A DNA stretch of 48,539 nt, taken from assembly GCF_008933605.1 (NCBI RefSeq), contig NZ_WBUS01000009.1:1-48539 (forward strand), read 5' to 3'. Numbering within the stretch: the stretch's first letter is position 1; each line of letters starts with the position of its first letter. A model generated the notes under the pieces. It ran no database searches and was not told the DNA's origin. It saw only the letters and a program-made list of their open reading frames with translations. Position numbers and translations under genes: made by a program. This DNA is from Albidovulum sp. (GTDB lineage Bacteria > Pseudomonadota > Alphaproteobacteria > Rhodobacterales > Rhodobacteraceae). Of this stretch, positions 16,661 through 36,415 are shown piece by piece.

Positions 16661-16969
16661 TCAGACCTTGATCTCGACGTCGACGCCGGCGGCGAGGTCG
16701 AGCTTCATCAGCGCGTCCACCGTCTGGGGCGTCGGATCGACGATGTCGAGAAGCCGCTTGTGGGTGCGGATTTCCCACTGGTCGCGCGACTTCTTGTCGA
16801 TGTGCGGACCGCGGAGAACCGTGAACTTCTCGATCTTGTTCGGCAGCGGGATCGGCCCGCGGACCTGGGCGCCCGTGCGCTTGGCCGTGTTCACGATTTC
16901 CTGCGTGCTGGCGTCGAGCACGCGGTAATCGAAGGCCTTGAGCCGGATGCGGATATTCTGACCACTCAT
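16661..16969 (-). CDS. rpsJ: 30S ribosomal protein S10 (NusE)
   Basis: The 102-residue S10 contains [34 protein letters not shown] and [20 protein letters not shown]. It is both a head protein of the small subunit and NusE, the partner of NusB in antitermination. It is the first S10-cluster gene and follows tuf after 76 bases that hold a long hairpin. Confidence 0.98.
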   Translation of the reverse strand: MSGQNIRIRLKAFDYRVLDASTQEIVNTAKRTGAQVRGPIPLPNKIEKFTVLRGPHIDKKSRDQWEIRTHKRLLDIVDPTPQTVDALMKLDLAAGVDVEIKV

Positions 16970-17003
16970 TTCTCTCGCCTCTTGCGGGGCTTTCAGTTGA
17001 GAG

Positions 17004-17030
17004 GCAGACGGGGCCTCATGCCCCGCCTGC
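17004..17030 (-). other. Hairpin between tuf1 and rpsJ
   Basis: GCAGACGGGGC (17004-17014) and GCCCCGCCTGC (17020-17030) pair over eleven positions, with ten Watson-Crick pairs and one wobble, around a five-base loop. There is no T-run on the minus strand. It may partly terminate or process the message between EF-Tu and the S10 genes, which need different levels. Confidence 0.6.
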
Positions 17031-17045
17031 TTCGAACCGTTCTTG

Positions 17046-18221
<1,176 letters not shown>

Positions 18222-18279
18222 GATGGCCTCCTGTTTCGTTCGGTGATGCCAGGGTGAACCCCGGCCTACGGGCTGGTAG

Positions 18280-18297
18280 GGCGGGGCTCACCCCGCC
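18280..18297 (-). other. Hairpin between fusA and tuf1
   Basis: GGCGGGG and CCCCGCC pair around CTCA (18280-18297), seven bases after the fusA stop. No T-run follows. It may stabilise the fusA message or partly reduce read-through; tuf1 could also have its own promoter in this 82-base gap, but I see no convincing one. Confidence 0.5.
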
Positions 18298-18303
18298 ACA
18301 CCG

Positions 18304-20427
<2,124 letters not shown>

Positions 20428-20452
20428 CGTATTCGTCCTCGCTGCCGCCGGA

Positions 20453-20923
20453 TTACCAGCGGTAATGGCTGAACGCCTTGTTGGCGTCGGCCATCTTGTG
20501 GGTGTCTTCGCGTTTCTTGACCGCGGTGCCGCGTCCGTTGACGGCATCGGCCAGTTCGGCGGCCAGACGCTCTTCCATCGTGTTCTCGTTGCGGTTCTTC
20601 GCGGCGGTGATCAGCCAGCGGATCGCCAGCGCCTCGCGGCGCTCGGGGCGAACCTCGACGGGCACCTGGTAGGTCGCGCCGCCGACGCGGCGGGAGCGGA
20701 CCTCGAGCGAGGGCTTCACGTTGTCGAGCGCCTCGTGGAAGCATTCGACCGGGGACCGCTTCAGCCGGCCTTCGACCCGCTCGAGCGCGTTATAGACGAT
20801 GCGCTCGGCGACCGACTTCTTGCCGTCCACCATCAGGTTGTTCATGAATTTCGTCAGCACCCGGTCGCCGTACTTGGCATCGGGCAGGACTTCGCGCTTT
20901 TCGGCAGCGTGACGACGCGACAT
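20453..20923 (-). CDS. rpsG: 30S ribosomal protein S7
   Basis: The 156-residue S7 starts [20 protein letters not shown] and contains [18 protein letters not shown] and the C-terminal [19 protein letters not shown]. It nucleates assembly of the head of the small subunit, and in Escherichia coli it regulates the str operon. It begins 12 bases after rpsL. Confidence 0.99.
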   Translation of the reverse strand: MSRRHAAEKREVLPDAKYGDRVLTKFMNNLMVDGKKSVAERIVYNALERVEGRLKRSPVECFHEALDNVKPSLEVRSRRVGGATYQVPVEVRPERREALAIRWLITAAKNRNENTMEERLAAELADAVNGRGTAVKKREDTHKMADANKAFSHYRW

Positions 20924-20935
20924 CTGGTGATCTCC

Positions 20936-21307
20936 TTACTTCGGACGCTTCGCGCCGTATTTCGAGCGACGCTGGCGGCGGTCCTTGACGCCCTGCGTAT
21001 CGAGCACACCGCGGAGGATGTGGTAGCGCACGCCCGGAAGGTCCTTCACCCGGCCGCCGCGGATCAGGACCACGGAGTGTTCCTGCAGGTTGTGCTTCTC
21101 GCCGGGAATGTAGCTGATCACCTCGAAGCCGTTCGTGAGACGGACTTTCGCCACCTTCCGCATGGCCGAGTTCGGCTTCTTCGGCGTGGTGGTGTAGACG
21201 CGGGTGCACACACCGCGCTTCTGCGGGCAGGATTCCAGGTGCTGCGACTTGGATTTCTGCGGCTTCGCTTCCCGGGGCTTCCGGATCAGCTGTTGGATCG
21301 TCGGCAT
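20936..21307 (-). CDS. rpsL: 30S ribosomal protein S12
   Basis: The 123-residue S12 starts [15 protein letters not shown] and has the decoding loops [11 protein letters not shown] and [14 protein letters not shown]. The lysines at which streptomycin-resistance changes usually occur are the ordinary wild-type residues. It is the first gene of the str operon, under the promoter at 21538-21566, with a leader of about 220 bases. The start at 21307 is set by the conserved opening. Confidence 0.99.
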   Translation of the reverse strand: MPTIQQLIRKPREAKPQKSKSQHLESCPQKRGVCTRVYTTTPKKPNSAMRKVAKVRLTNGFEVISYIPGEKHNLQEHSVVLIRGGRVKDLPGVRYHILRGVLDTQGVKDRRQRRSKYGAKRPK

Positions 21308-21456
21308 TAACTCTCGCCCTATCTTGCAACCCGATCGACGTTCGCCCGTCAGCGACGTTCCCGGGGGCTTTCGCTCATCTGCGTGCCTTGCGCGTCCGCA
21401 AAACACCAAAACCGCATTCGTCCCCTGCGCGGGGGCGACGCGGTGGAATTCCAGAG

Positions 21457-21478
21457 GATCGGGGCTGGTGCCCGGATC
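21457..21478. repeat. Imperfect palindrome in the rpsL leader
   Basis: GATCGGGGC-TGGT-GCCCGGATC has nine-base arms with one mismatch. It lies between the str promoter and rpsL, about 150 bases before the start codon, and resembles palindromes in other ribosomal gaps. I see no anti-terminator pairing and no T-run. Confidence 0.5.
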
Positions 21479-21537
21479 GTGACCACTTCAGTTCTGATAC
21501 CCGCCCACGCGCAATACACCCGTGGCCGAGTGCGGGC

Positions 21538-21566
21538 CGTATAGGGGGAGTCGCGGGGGTTGTCAA
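21538..21566 (-). promoter_or_regulatory. Near-consensus sigma-70 promoter of the str operon
   Basis: TTGACA (21561-21566) and TATACG (21538-21543) are separated by exactly 17 bases on the minus strand. It lies upstream of rpsL and just after the PAP2 gene stop (21583). A GC-rich discriminator (GCCCGC) follows the -10, as expected for stringently controlled ribosomal promoters. The start site would be near 21531, giving a leader of about 225 bases. Confidence 0.8.
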
Positions 21567-21582
21567 CACGGGCTCTCGGCCC

Positions 21583-22275
21583 TCAGCGCCCCTTCAGCAG
21601 GAGCCGGTGAAGGCCCAGCGCCAAGGCCAGAACAAGGAGCACGGCGAAGATCGTGTCCGAAAGGAAATGCCGCCCCGTCATGATCCTCAGTGCGAGCCCG
21701 GTTGCGGGCAGGACCAGGCCCGCAAGCGCATAGAGCGCGAAGGCCCGGCGTGGGAAAAGCCGCCAGGCATCGGGCGCAAGAACCACGAAGGCAAGGAGAA
21801 GCGCGGTCGCCGCCGAGCCCTCGCCCGAGACGAAGGAGCAGTTGGCCACGCACTGGTCGGCCGGAAGCCAGGGCGGCGTGAAGGTGGCCGCCCCGCCGAA
21901 CTCCGCCACATCAACCGGGCGGGCGCGGCCCCAGTAGGTCTTGAGCACGCCGTTGACGAGGAGGATCGGCCCAAGAAGGTAGAGAAGGAAGATGAACCCC
22001 GCCTCGCGCGCATCGACGCCGAGAAGCGGCCGGCGCGCGACGGCGAAGCCGAGCGCCAGGATGGAGAAGGCGAAGACGGCGATGGAGAGGTCCCATATGC
22101 CGTTGCGCACCGCCTCGATCCAGGGGTTTCGCGCCAGCCAGAACCCCTCCCCCGCGCGGTGGAACCAGCCCGAGACGGTGAGGTCGATCCGCGGAAAGAC
22201 CGCGAAGACGCCAAGCGCGGCGATGGTCAGGAGGGCGAGCGCGATGGCGGCCTTGCCGTGGTCAAGGCGCGGCAT
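21583..22275 (-). CDS. PAP2-type membrane phosphatase
   Basis: The 230-residue membrane protein belongs to the PAP2 superfamily. Motif 1 is K112-x6-R119-P120 (KTYWGRARP) and motif 3 is R197-x5-H203-x3-D207. Motif 2, usually PSGH, reads VSGE (149-152), so the general acid His is replaced by Glu. Family members remove phosphate from lipid substrates such as lipid A or polyprenyl diphosphate. About six hydrophobic helices are visible. The start at 22275 overlaps the upstream GT39 gene by 14 bases. It is the last gene of the glycolipid set, next to the str promoter. Confidence 0.88.
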   Translation of the reverse strand: MPRLDHGKAAIALALLTIAALGVFAVFPRIDLTVSGWFHRAGEGFWLARNPWIEAVRNGIWDLSIAVFAFSILALGFAVARRPLLGVDAREAGFIFLLYLLGPILLVNGVLKTYWGRARPVDVAEFGGAATFTPPWLPADQCVANCSFVSGEGSAATALLLAFVVLAPDAWRLFPRRAFALYALAGLVLPATGLALRIMTGRHFLSDTIFAVLLVLALALGLHRLLLKGR

Positions 22276-23689
22276 TGGCGCAATCCGCGGTAAGGCGCCA
22301 GGCGGCGAGGTCCATCCTGGCGTAGGCCCCGTGCGCGGTGTCGAACCCGGCAACCGGCGGGTCGAAGGCGCAGTCGGGGGCAGCCGCCGCGACGAAGAGG
22401 ACGGGCATCGGCCCCGCGCCGAGAGGATGGGTCTGCTCGTAATAGTTCTGGGCCCGCCCTTGCGGCGCCGGCGCGGCGAAGGTGAGACCCGAGGCGCGGC
22501 CAGTGTGGAAGAGATCGGCGAGGATGTCGCGGTTGGCACTGACGACGGTCGTCAGCCCCGCCCCCTCGGCCGCGGCGATGATCTGCCGGCTGAGGTCGGA
22601 CCGGCCGAGGTAACGGGCCAGCAGCGGCTCGCCCCGCCATGCCGGCCATGGTGCGAGCACGACCAGGACGGGCAACAGGACCGAGATCGATCCGTTCACC
22701 GCCAGCGACACCGGCAGGAGCCGCGGCGCTCGGGCGAGAAGCACACCCACCGCCAGCACGGTGCCTGCGAAATAGGCCGCAAGCGCCCAGTTGGCATAGG
22801 CCTTGTCGAGAACCGCCTGGACCGAGACGATCAGAAGCGGCGGTGCCGAGATGAGGGCCAGCGCCCGAAGGGCGGGTTCGCCGGGCCGGACATATCCCCA
22901 GAGAAGCGCCACGAAGACGACGGGTCCCGCGACGGCGAACTGCGCGAGGAGGAACTCCGCCAGCCCGGCGGGGTTCAGGCCGGAAAACCAGCTCTCCCCG
23001 CGCACCCAGCCGACGTTGTCCATCGTGTGCGCCACGGTCGCCAGTCCGTTCCCGATGTTCCACAGGACGTTCGGCAGGATGGTCGCGGCGAAGCCCAGGG
23101 CGAGCGCCAGGGCGGCACGGGGCGGGATGCGGACGGCGGGCACGAAAACCGCCGCCAATCCAAGGCCGATGAGGAGATAGATCGCGGCATATTTTGCCAG
23201 GAAGGCACATCCCGCGAGCACGCCCGCCAGCATTGCCGGACCGGCCCGACCGGTCTCGGCCGCCCTGAGATTGAACAGGAGCGCCGCCGCCAGGAAGGGC
23301 GCCATCACCGTGTCGGTGGAAAAGAGGAGCGAGCCGAGCGCCGCCATCGGCAGGGTGAGGTAGGTCACGGCCGTCCAGAGGGCCGCCCGGGCATCGAGAA
23401 GCCGCGCCGCCACGCCGCCAAGGAGAAGCGCCGTCGCCCCGTGAAGGACCGCACCCGGCAGGCGCACGAAGAAGGCCGCGTCGGAGCCGAACAGCCCCGT
23501 CACGCCGCGGATCACCCAGGCGATGAGCGGCGGCTTGGAATAGTAGCCCAGATCGAGGTTCCGCCCCCAGAGCCAGTACTGGCTTTCGTCGACGAAAAGG
23601 TCCGTCTGGCCGAACCAGAGGGCAACCAGACGCAGCGCCGTGACCAGGGCGACGATGGCCGCCGCGGGGCCGAACCAGCCCCTAGCCAA
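22262..23689 (-). CDS. GT39/ArnT-like membrane glycosyltransferase
   Basis: This 475-residue polytopic protein resembles the PMT/ArnT family. These enzymes take a sugar from a polyprenyl-phosphate carrier and transfer it on the periplasmic side, in ArnT to lipid A. The catalytic-type Asp34-Glu35 lie in the first periplasmic loop (LFVDESQYWLWG), followed by YYSKPPLIAW and about ten to eleven further hydrophobic helices. The C-terminal part is a soluble domain. No ATG fits; I use TTG at 23689, with GGGAG seven bases upstream. This overlaps the LAB_N gene by eight bases. Confidence 0.87.
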   Translation of the reverse strand: MARGWFGPAAAIVALVTALRLVALWFGQTDLFVDESQYWLWGRNLDLGYYSKPPLIAWVIRGVTGLFGSDAAFFVRLPGAVLHGATALLLGGVAARLLDARAALWTAVTYLTLPMAALGSLLFSTDTVMAPFLAAALLFNLRAAETGRAGPAMLAGVLAGCAFLAKYAAIYLLIGLGLAAVFVPAVRIPPRAALALALGFAATILPNVLWNIGNGLATVAHTMDNVGWVRGESWFSGLNPAGLAEFLLAQFAVAGPVVFVALLWGYVRPGEPALRALALISAPPLLIVSVQAVLDKAYANWALAAYFAGTVLAVGVLLARAPRLLPVSLAVNGSISVLLPVLVVLAPWPAWRGEPLLARYLGRSDLSRQIIAAAEGAGLTTVVSANRDILADLFHTGRASGLTFAAPAPQGRAQNYYEQTHPLGAGPMPVLFVAAAAPDCAFDPPVAGFDTAHGAYARMDLAAWRLTADCANAAP

Positions 23690-23993
23690 GCCCGTTCTCC
23701 CGCGCTTCCCGGTGGATGAGAACGAGGTTCCTGAGATAGATGAAGACGCCGAGCGACTGACCGAGGATGAAGACCGGATCGCGCCGGTAGATGGCATAGG
23801 CCAAAAGGATCAGCCCGCCCGCGAGCGAGAAGTACCAGAACACGACCGGCATCACCGACCTGCGCGCCCGTTCCGAGGCAATCCACTGGACGAGGAAGCG
23901 GCCGGTGAACATGAGCTGGCCGAACAGGCCGAAGGCGACCCACCAGAACTCGGTCCCGCTTTCGACATGGAGGATGGCGAAGAGCCGCTCCAT
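23682..23993 (-). CDS. LAB_N domain membrane protein
   Basis: The 103-residue protein is a stand-alone version of the domain found at the N-terminus of some lipid-A-disaccharide synthases (LAB_N). It shows about three hydrophobic helices and the conserved-looking FTGRFLVQWIASERARRSVM, WYFSLAGGLILLAYAIYRRD and LGQSLGVFIYLRNL. Its role is unknown. Stand-alone copies next to GT2 and ArnT-like genes suggest a carrier or flipping accessory, which is inference. It starts one base after the GT2 stop and overlaps GT39, so all are probably one operon. Confidence 0.88.
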   Translation of the reverse strand: MERLFAILHVESGTEFWWVAFGLFGQLMFTGRFLVQWIASERARRSVMPVVFWYFSLAGGLILLAYAIYRRDPVFILGQSLGVFIYLRNLVLIHREARENGLG

Positions 23994-23994
23994 C

Positions 23995-24717
23995 CTAGGC
24001 CCCCTCCCTCGGACGGGATTTCTTCTTCCGCCGGATGAGCCACATCACCCCGAGAAGGTCGATCGCGCCGACAAAGCCCCGCTGGAGGTTGCTGTAATGC
24101 GAGCGGCCCGCGTGGCGTGGCGCGTGGGCGACATCGGTATGCGCGACCGCCCAGCCATCGCGGGCGAAGAGCGCGGGCAGGTACCGGTGCATGTGGTTGA
24201 AGAAGGGGAGACGCAGGAACCCCTCGCGCCGGAAGGCCTTGAGCCCGCAGCCGGTGTCGCGGGTGCCGTCCTTGAGCGCCTTCGCGCGGATCCAGTTGGC
24301 GAAGCGCGAGGCGAGCTTCTTCGAGGCCGTGTCCTGCCGCCCGACGCGCTGTCCGGCCACGAGCCCGATCCGGTCGGACCCGGGCGCCAGCAAGGGGGCG
24401 AGAAGCTTCGGCAGTTCCGACGGCGGGTTCTGGCCATCGGCGTCGAGCGTGCAGACGATTCCGCCCCGTGCTGCCAGCACGCCGGAATGGACGGCAGCAC
24501 TCTGCCCGCCCGAGACATCATGGCGGATCAGCCGCAGGTTCGGACGCGACTGCATCCGGGCGCGGATCACCTCGGCCGTGGCGTCGGTCGAGCCATCATC
24601 GACGACGAGCACCTCGTAGCCGTCCTGCGCGGCCATCGCCGCCTCGATGCCGTCGAGCAGCAGGGGGAGGTTTTCGGCCTCGTCCTTCGCGGGAATGACG
24701 ATGGAGATGGTGACCAT
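23995..24717 (-). CDS. GT2 family glycosyltransferase (polyprenyl-phosphate type)
   Basis: The 240-residue enzyme has a GT-A fold: VTISIVIPAKDEAENL, Asp40-Asp41 in VVDDGSTD, and the DxD motif at D92-D94 in TLDADGQNPPSE. This pattern matches dolichyl/undecaprenyl-phosphate sugar transferases such as Dpm1 and ArnC. It would load a sugar from a nucleotide donor onto a lipid carrier on the cytoplasmic side. A single hydrophobic segment (GFVGAIDLLGVMWLI) and a basic tail are at the C-terminus. The ATG at 24717 begins the conserved strand. It is the first gene of the four-gene set. Confidence 0.9.
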   Translation of the reverse strand: MVTISIVIPAKDEAENLPLLLDGIEAAMAAQDGYEVLVVDDGSTDATAEVIRARMQSRPNLRLIRHDVSGGQSAAVHSGVLAARGGIVCTLDADGQNPPSELPKLLAPLLAPGSDRIGLVAGQRVGRQDTASKKLASRFANWIRAKALKDGTRDTGCGLKAFRREGFLRLPFFNHMHRYLPALFARDGWAVAHTDVAHAPRHAGRSHYSNLQRGFVGAIDLLGVMWLIRRKKKSRPREGA

Positions 24718-24798
24718 GGGTCTCGCTTCCCGGCCTGCGGTCCGCCTGTTGACGCCGGGCGGTCGTACTTCACGCAAGCCCGGTTGTAAATGTGGCGC

Positions 24799-25707
24799 TC
24801 AGCGAAGCCGCAAGGCCGGCGCGTCCGGCATGGCGACGGACCGGCCGAGCCGGCGTTCGCGGTGGAAGCTGTAGATGCCCGTCAGGATCACGATGCCGGC
24901 ACCGGCGAGCGTCAGCGTGTCGGGCAACTGCCCGAAGGCCGCCCAGCCGAGGCCGATCGCCGCGATGAGCGCGGTATAACGGAAGGGCGCGACGAGGCTG
25001 ATCTCGCCCACCCGCATCGCCATGACGATCAGCAGATAGCCGGCGATGAGGCAGGTCGCCGCGGTCGCGACCAGCGCCGCCTCCGCCGCCCCGACCGGCG
25101 CCCACCCACCGAAGGGCACGAGCGCGGCCCCGGTGAGCGTGACCGAAACCGCGGCGGTCACGGCGACGGTGACGGAGGGAAGCGCGCTCGACATGCGCCG
25201 CGTGGTCAGGTCGCGCAGGACGACGAAGGCCACCGAGGCGATGCCGACGAGCGCCCAGCGGTCGAAGCCCGCGGTGCCGGGGCGCACGATGAGGAGGACG
25301 CCGGCGAAGCCGACGGCAATGGCGGTGAAGCGGCGCCAGCCCACCGGCTCGCGCAGGAGGAGTGCCGCCGCCAGCGTGACGGCGAGCGGCAGGAACTGCA
25401 GGATCGCCGAGAGGTTGGCGAGCGGCATGTGGCGCAGGGCTGACAGGAAGGTCAGCGTGCCGCCGACCTCGCCGAGGGTACGCAGGAAAAGCCACTTGCG
25501 GTCGCTCGCCTGCATGGCGAAGCGGAGGCTGCCCATGTGCCAGCCGATGGCCAGAAGTGCGATCGTGGCGAACACGCCGCGCAGGAACATCGCCTGGTAG
25601 AGCGGCAGCGCCTGCGTCACCGCCTTCATGCAGGCGTCGTTCACGGTGAAGGCCGTCATCGCAACGCTCATGTAGATCGCGCCGCGCGCGTTCTCGGACA
25701 ACGGCAT
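24799..25707 (-). CDS. EamA/DMT family permease
   Basis: The 302-residue protein has ten hydrophobic helices in two homologous EamA halves. Recognisable pieces are RGVFATIALLAIG, PLANLSAILQFLPLAVTL and the second-half PFRYTALIAAIGLGW. The family exports or imports small metabolites; this subgroup resembles S-adenosylmethionine- and metabolite-transporter-like proteins, but the substrate is not readable. A GGGAGG site precedes the ATG at 25707. It lies 68 bases beyond the base of the rpoC terminator and 81 bases before the GT2 gene. Confidence 0.88.
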   Translation of the reverse strand: MPLSENARGAIYMSVAMTAFTVNDACMKAVTQALPLYQAMFLRGVFATIALLAIGWHMGSLRFAMQASDRKWLFLRTLGEVGGTLTFLSALRHMPLANLSAILQFLPLAVTLAAALLLREPVGWRRFTAIAVGFAGVLLIVRPGTAGFDRWALVGIASVAFVVLRDLTTRRMSSALPSVTVAVTAAVSVTLTGAALVPFGGWAPVGAAEAALVATAATCLIAGYLLIVMAMRVGEISLVAPFRYTALIAAIGLGWAAFGQLPDTLTLAGAGIVILTGIYSFHRERRLGRSVAMPDAPALRLR

Positions 25708-25763
25708 TGGGCCTCCCCGACTGCGCCCGCCGGGGCGCGCGCCTCGTTGTCGCTTGGCCGGTG

Positions 25764-25792
25764 GGAAAAGAAAACCCCCGCCGAAGCGGGGG
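25764..25792 (-). terminator. Intrinsic terminator of the rpoBC operon
   Basis: CCCCCGC-CGAA-GCGGGGG (25775-25792) is a perfect seven-base stem with a four-base loop (TTCG on the transcript strand), followed by TTTTCTTTT. It lies 23 bases after the rpoC stop and is a textbook rho-independent terminator. Confidence 0.93.
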
Positions 25793-25814
25793 ATTTCAGG
25801 CTTTCCGGTTGCGA

Positions 25815-30071
<4,257 letters not shown>

Positions 30072-30119
30072 CTTGCGTCCTTCAGATCAGGGGATGGGAT
30101 AGCGAGGGCGGGGCCGCCC

Positions 30120-34253
<4,134 letters not shown>

Positions 34254-34389
34254 GCTCGTCGTCACCTTTCGTCGCTTCGCGGGGGCGGCACCGTCGGGGT
34301 CACGGGGCCGCGCCGCTTCTGGACAAGGGGGGTCGGTTCCATACCTGCCACCCGTCCCACCGGATGGCTCCCGAACCGTCAACCGCGCC

Positions 34390-34469
34390 TTGGAAGAGGC
34401 ACCCCGGCACCGCCCGCGGATGCCCCTTCCAAGACAGGTCAGGCCGGGCCCGGGAAGCGCCCCGGGCCC
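34390..34469 (-). promoter_or_regulatory. Two stem-loops between rplL and rpoB (attenuator-like)
   Basis: The first structure after rplL is the nine-base perfect stem GGGCCCGGG/CCCGGGCCC at 34446-34469 with a six-base loop. The second is CTTGGAAGAGGCA (34390-34402) against TGCCCCTTCCAAG (34422-34434), twelve of thirteen pairs. Neither has a T-run. In Escherichia coli an attenuator and RNase III site in the same place lower rpoBC relative to rplJL. A similar role here is inference. Confidence 0.65.
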
Positions 34470-34510
34470 AGCCGATTTCAGCGATCAGAGTGCCGGGGCA
34501 CCCTGCCCGA

Positions 34511-34891
34511 TCACTTGAGCTCGACCTTGGCGCCAGCCGCCTCGAGCTTCTTCTTGATGTCTTCGGCCTCGGCCTTCGCCGCACCTTCCTTGACCTTGCC
34601 GCCGGCCTCGACGAGGTCCTTGGCTTCCTTCAGGCCGAGACCGGTGATCGCGCGGACTTCCTTGATCACGTTGATCTTGTTCGCGCCGGCATCGGTCAGC
34701 ACGACGTCGAACTCGGTCTTCTCTTCCACGGCTTCGGCGGCAGCGCCGCCCGCGGCCGGGCCGGCCATCATGACGGCGCCACCGGCGGCCGGCTCGATGC
34801 CGTACTTGTCCTTGAGGATGGTTTTCAGTTCTTGCGCCTGAAGGAGGGTCAGACCCACGATTTCTTCGGCGAGTTTGTTCAGATCAGCCAT
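34511..34891 (-). CDS. rplL: 50S ribosomal protein L7/L12
   Basis: The 126-residue stalk protein has the N-terminal dimerisation helices ([20 protein letters not shown]), an Ala/Gly-rich hinge and the C-terminal factor-binding domain ending [14 protein letters not shown]. It recruits translation GTPases. The ATG at 34891 is preferred over an ATG three codons upstream because of its family start. It follows rplJ after 67 bases. Confidence 0.98.
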   Translation of the reverse strand: MADLNKLAEEIVGLTLLQAQELKTILKDKYGIEPAAGGAVMMAGPAAGGAAAEAVEEKTEFDVVLTDAGANKINVIKEVRAITGLGLKEAKDLVEAGGKVKEGAAKAEAEDIKKKLEAAGAKVELK

Positions 34892-34958
34892 TTCTCTCAT
34901 CCGTTCCTAGCTATGTGTTCCAACGTCGGGTTTCATCCCCACGAAGGCACGAAGTTGC

Positions 34959-35474
34959 TCACGCGGCTTCCCGCTCTTCCAGAGTCGAAAGGATGCCCGC
35001 GATGTTCGAAGCAGGTGCGCCAATGGCCCCGGCGATATTCGCCGCCGGCGCGCCGATGCAGGCCACGATCGAAGCGATGAGCTCCTCCCGCGACGGCATC
35101 GAGGCGACGGCTTTGACGCCGGCCGGGTCCAGAGCCGTGTTGCCCATGGCGCCGCCAAGGATCACGAACTTGTCGTTCTTCTTGGCATAGGCGTCCGCGA
35201 TCTTCGCCGCAGCGACGGGATCCTCGGAATAGGTCAGCACGGTCATGCCCGTGAGAAGCTTGCCGATGCTTTCGCAGGGCTTGCCGTCAAGGGCGATCTT
35301 GGCGAGCCTGTTCTTGGCGACGCGGACGGACCCGCCGACGGAACGCATTTCCGCCCTGAGGTCCTGCATCTGAGCAACCGTCATGCCGTCGTAGCGGGCA
35401 ACCACCACAACGCCAGAGCTTTCGAAGATCTGGCCGAGTTCCTCGACCACTTTCTCTTTCTGGGCTCTATCCAC
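34959..35474 (-). CDS. rplJ: 50S ribosomal protein L10
   Basis: The 171-residue L10 begins [20 protein letters not shown] and contains [19 protein letters not shown] and [13 protein letters not shown]. Its C-terminal helix ([20 protein letters not shown]) binds L7/L12 dimers. The L10-L12 complex usually represses its own message by binding the leader. A 239-base region with hairpins precedes the gene. Confidence 0.98.
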   Translation of the reverse strand: MDRAQKEKVVEELGQIFESSGVVVVARYDGMTVAQMQDLRAEMRSVGGSVRVAKNRLAKIALDGKPCESIGKLLTGMTVLTYSEDPVAAAKIADAYAKKNDKFVILGGAMGNTALDPAGVKAVASMPSREELIASIVACIGAPAANIAGAIGAPASNIAGILSTLEEREAA

Positions 35475-35713
35475 GGTTTCACTCCAAGTGTGGGGGTTTC
35501 CCCCCGGCTCAAGTTTGCCCCCGATGGGATCGGGGGTTCGGGTCCGGATGGTCCCGAGGCCAGGATCGCCCGAGGCCAGGCCCCGGATAGTCCAGTCTCG
35601 TTTCCCATCTCAGGAAGGATTTATGGAGTTACCTCCACCCTCCGTCTCGGACAGGACGGGGCGTTTCCGCCCCGCCATTCGCCGGGCAAGGTCGCCCGGC
35701 AAATCTCGTGCGC
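35475..35713 (-). promoter_or_regulatory. rplA-rplJ intergenic region / putative L10 leader
   Basis: This gap holds, in transcription order, GCCGGGC/GCCCGGC (35681-35700), CGGGGCG-loop-CGCCCCG (35657-35674), two direct copies of CCCGAGGCCAGG (35553-35564 and 35569-35580), and CCCCCGAT-GGG-ATCGGGGG (35518-35536). The first two hairpins follow the rplA stop directly and may end or process that message. The rest is placed to act as the L10 autoregulatory leader, but I could not match the known L10 kink-turn by eye. I see no convincing promoter. Confidence 0.5.
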
Positions 35714-36412
35714 TCAGTGCGCCGTGGCCGACGTCAGATCGACGCTGACGCCCGGCCCCATGGTGGAGGAGAGCGACACCTTCTTCAGATAGGTGCCCTT
35801 CGCCCCCGAGGGCTTCGCGCGGCTCACCGCCTCGACGAAGGCGCGGATGTTCTGGGCGAGCTTCGCCTCGTCGAACGACACCTTGCCGACGCCGGCGTGG
35901 ATGACGCCCGCCTTCTCGACCTTGAACTGGACCTCGCCGCCCTTCGCCGCATCGACGGCCGCCTTCACGTCCATCGTGACGGTGCCGACCTTCGGGTTCG
36001 GCATCAGGTTGCGGGGCCCGAGGATCTTGCCCAGGCGACCGACGAGCGGCATCATGTCCGGCGTCGCGATGCAGCGGTCGAACTCGATCTTGCCGCCCTG
36101 GATCGTTTCCATCAGGTCTTCGGCGCCGACGATGTCGGCCCCGGCAGCCTTGGCCTCGTCGGCCTTGGCGCCGCGGGCGAAGACGGCGACGCGGACGGTC
36201 TTGCCGGTGCCGTTCGGCAGCGTCACCACGCCGCGGACCATCTGGTCCGCGTGGCGCGGATCGACGCCGAGGTTCATTGCGATCTCGACGGTCTCGTCGA
36301 ATTTCGCCGAGGCGGCGCCCTTGATGAGCTTGACGGCGTCCTCGACGGTCAGGTTCGACTTGCCGTCGAAGGCGGCGCGGGCCGCGGCGGTGCGTTTCGC
36401 GATCTTGGCCAT
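35714..36412 (-). CDS. rplA: 50S ribosomal protein L1
   Basis: The 232-residue L1 has the two-domain layout with [39 protein letters not shown] and the C-terminal [17 protein letters not shown]. It forms the mobile L1 stalk that contacts E-site tRNA, and in enterobacteria it represses rplKA. It begins three bases after the rplK stop. Confidence 0.99.
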   Translation of the reverse strand: MAKIAKRTAAARAAFDGKSNLTVEDAVKLIKGAASAKFDETVEIAMNLGVDPRHADQMVRGVVTLPNGTGKTVRVAVFARGAKADEAKAAGADIVGAEDLMETIQGGKIEFDRCIATPDMMPLVGRLGKILGPRNLMPNPKVGTVTMDVKAAVDAAKGGEVQFKVEKAGVIHAGVGKVSFDEAKLAQNIRAFVEAVSRAKPSGAKGTYLKKVSLSSTMGPGVSVDLTSATAH

Positions 36413-36415
36413 GGC

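Noticed and set aside
34300..34382. TTGACG upstream of rpoB as a promoter
   Set aside because: No -10 box at a suitable distance; the next TAT is too far downstream.
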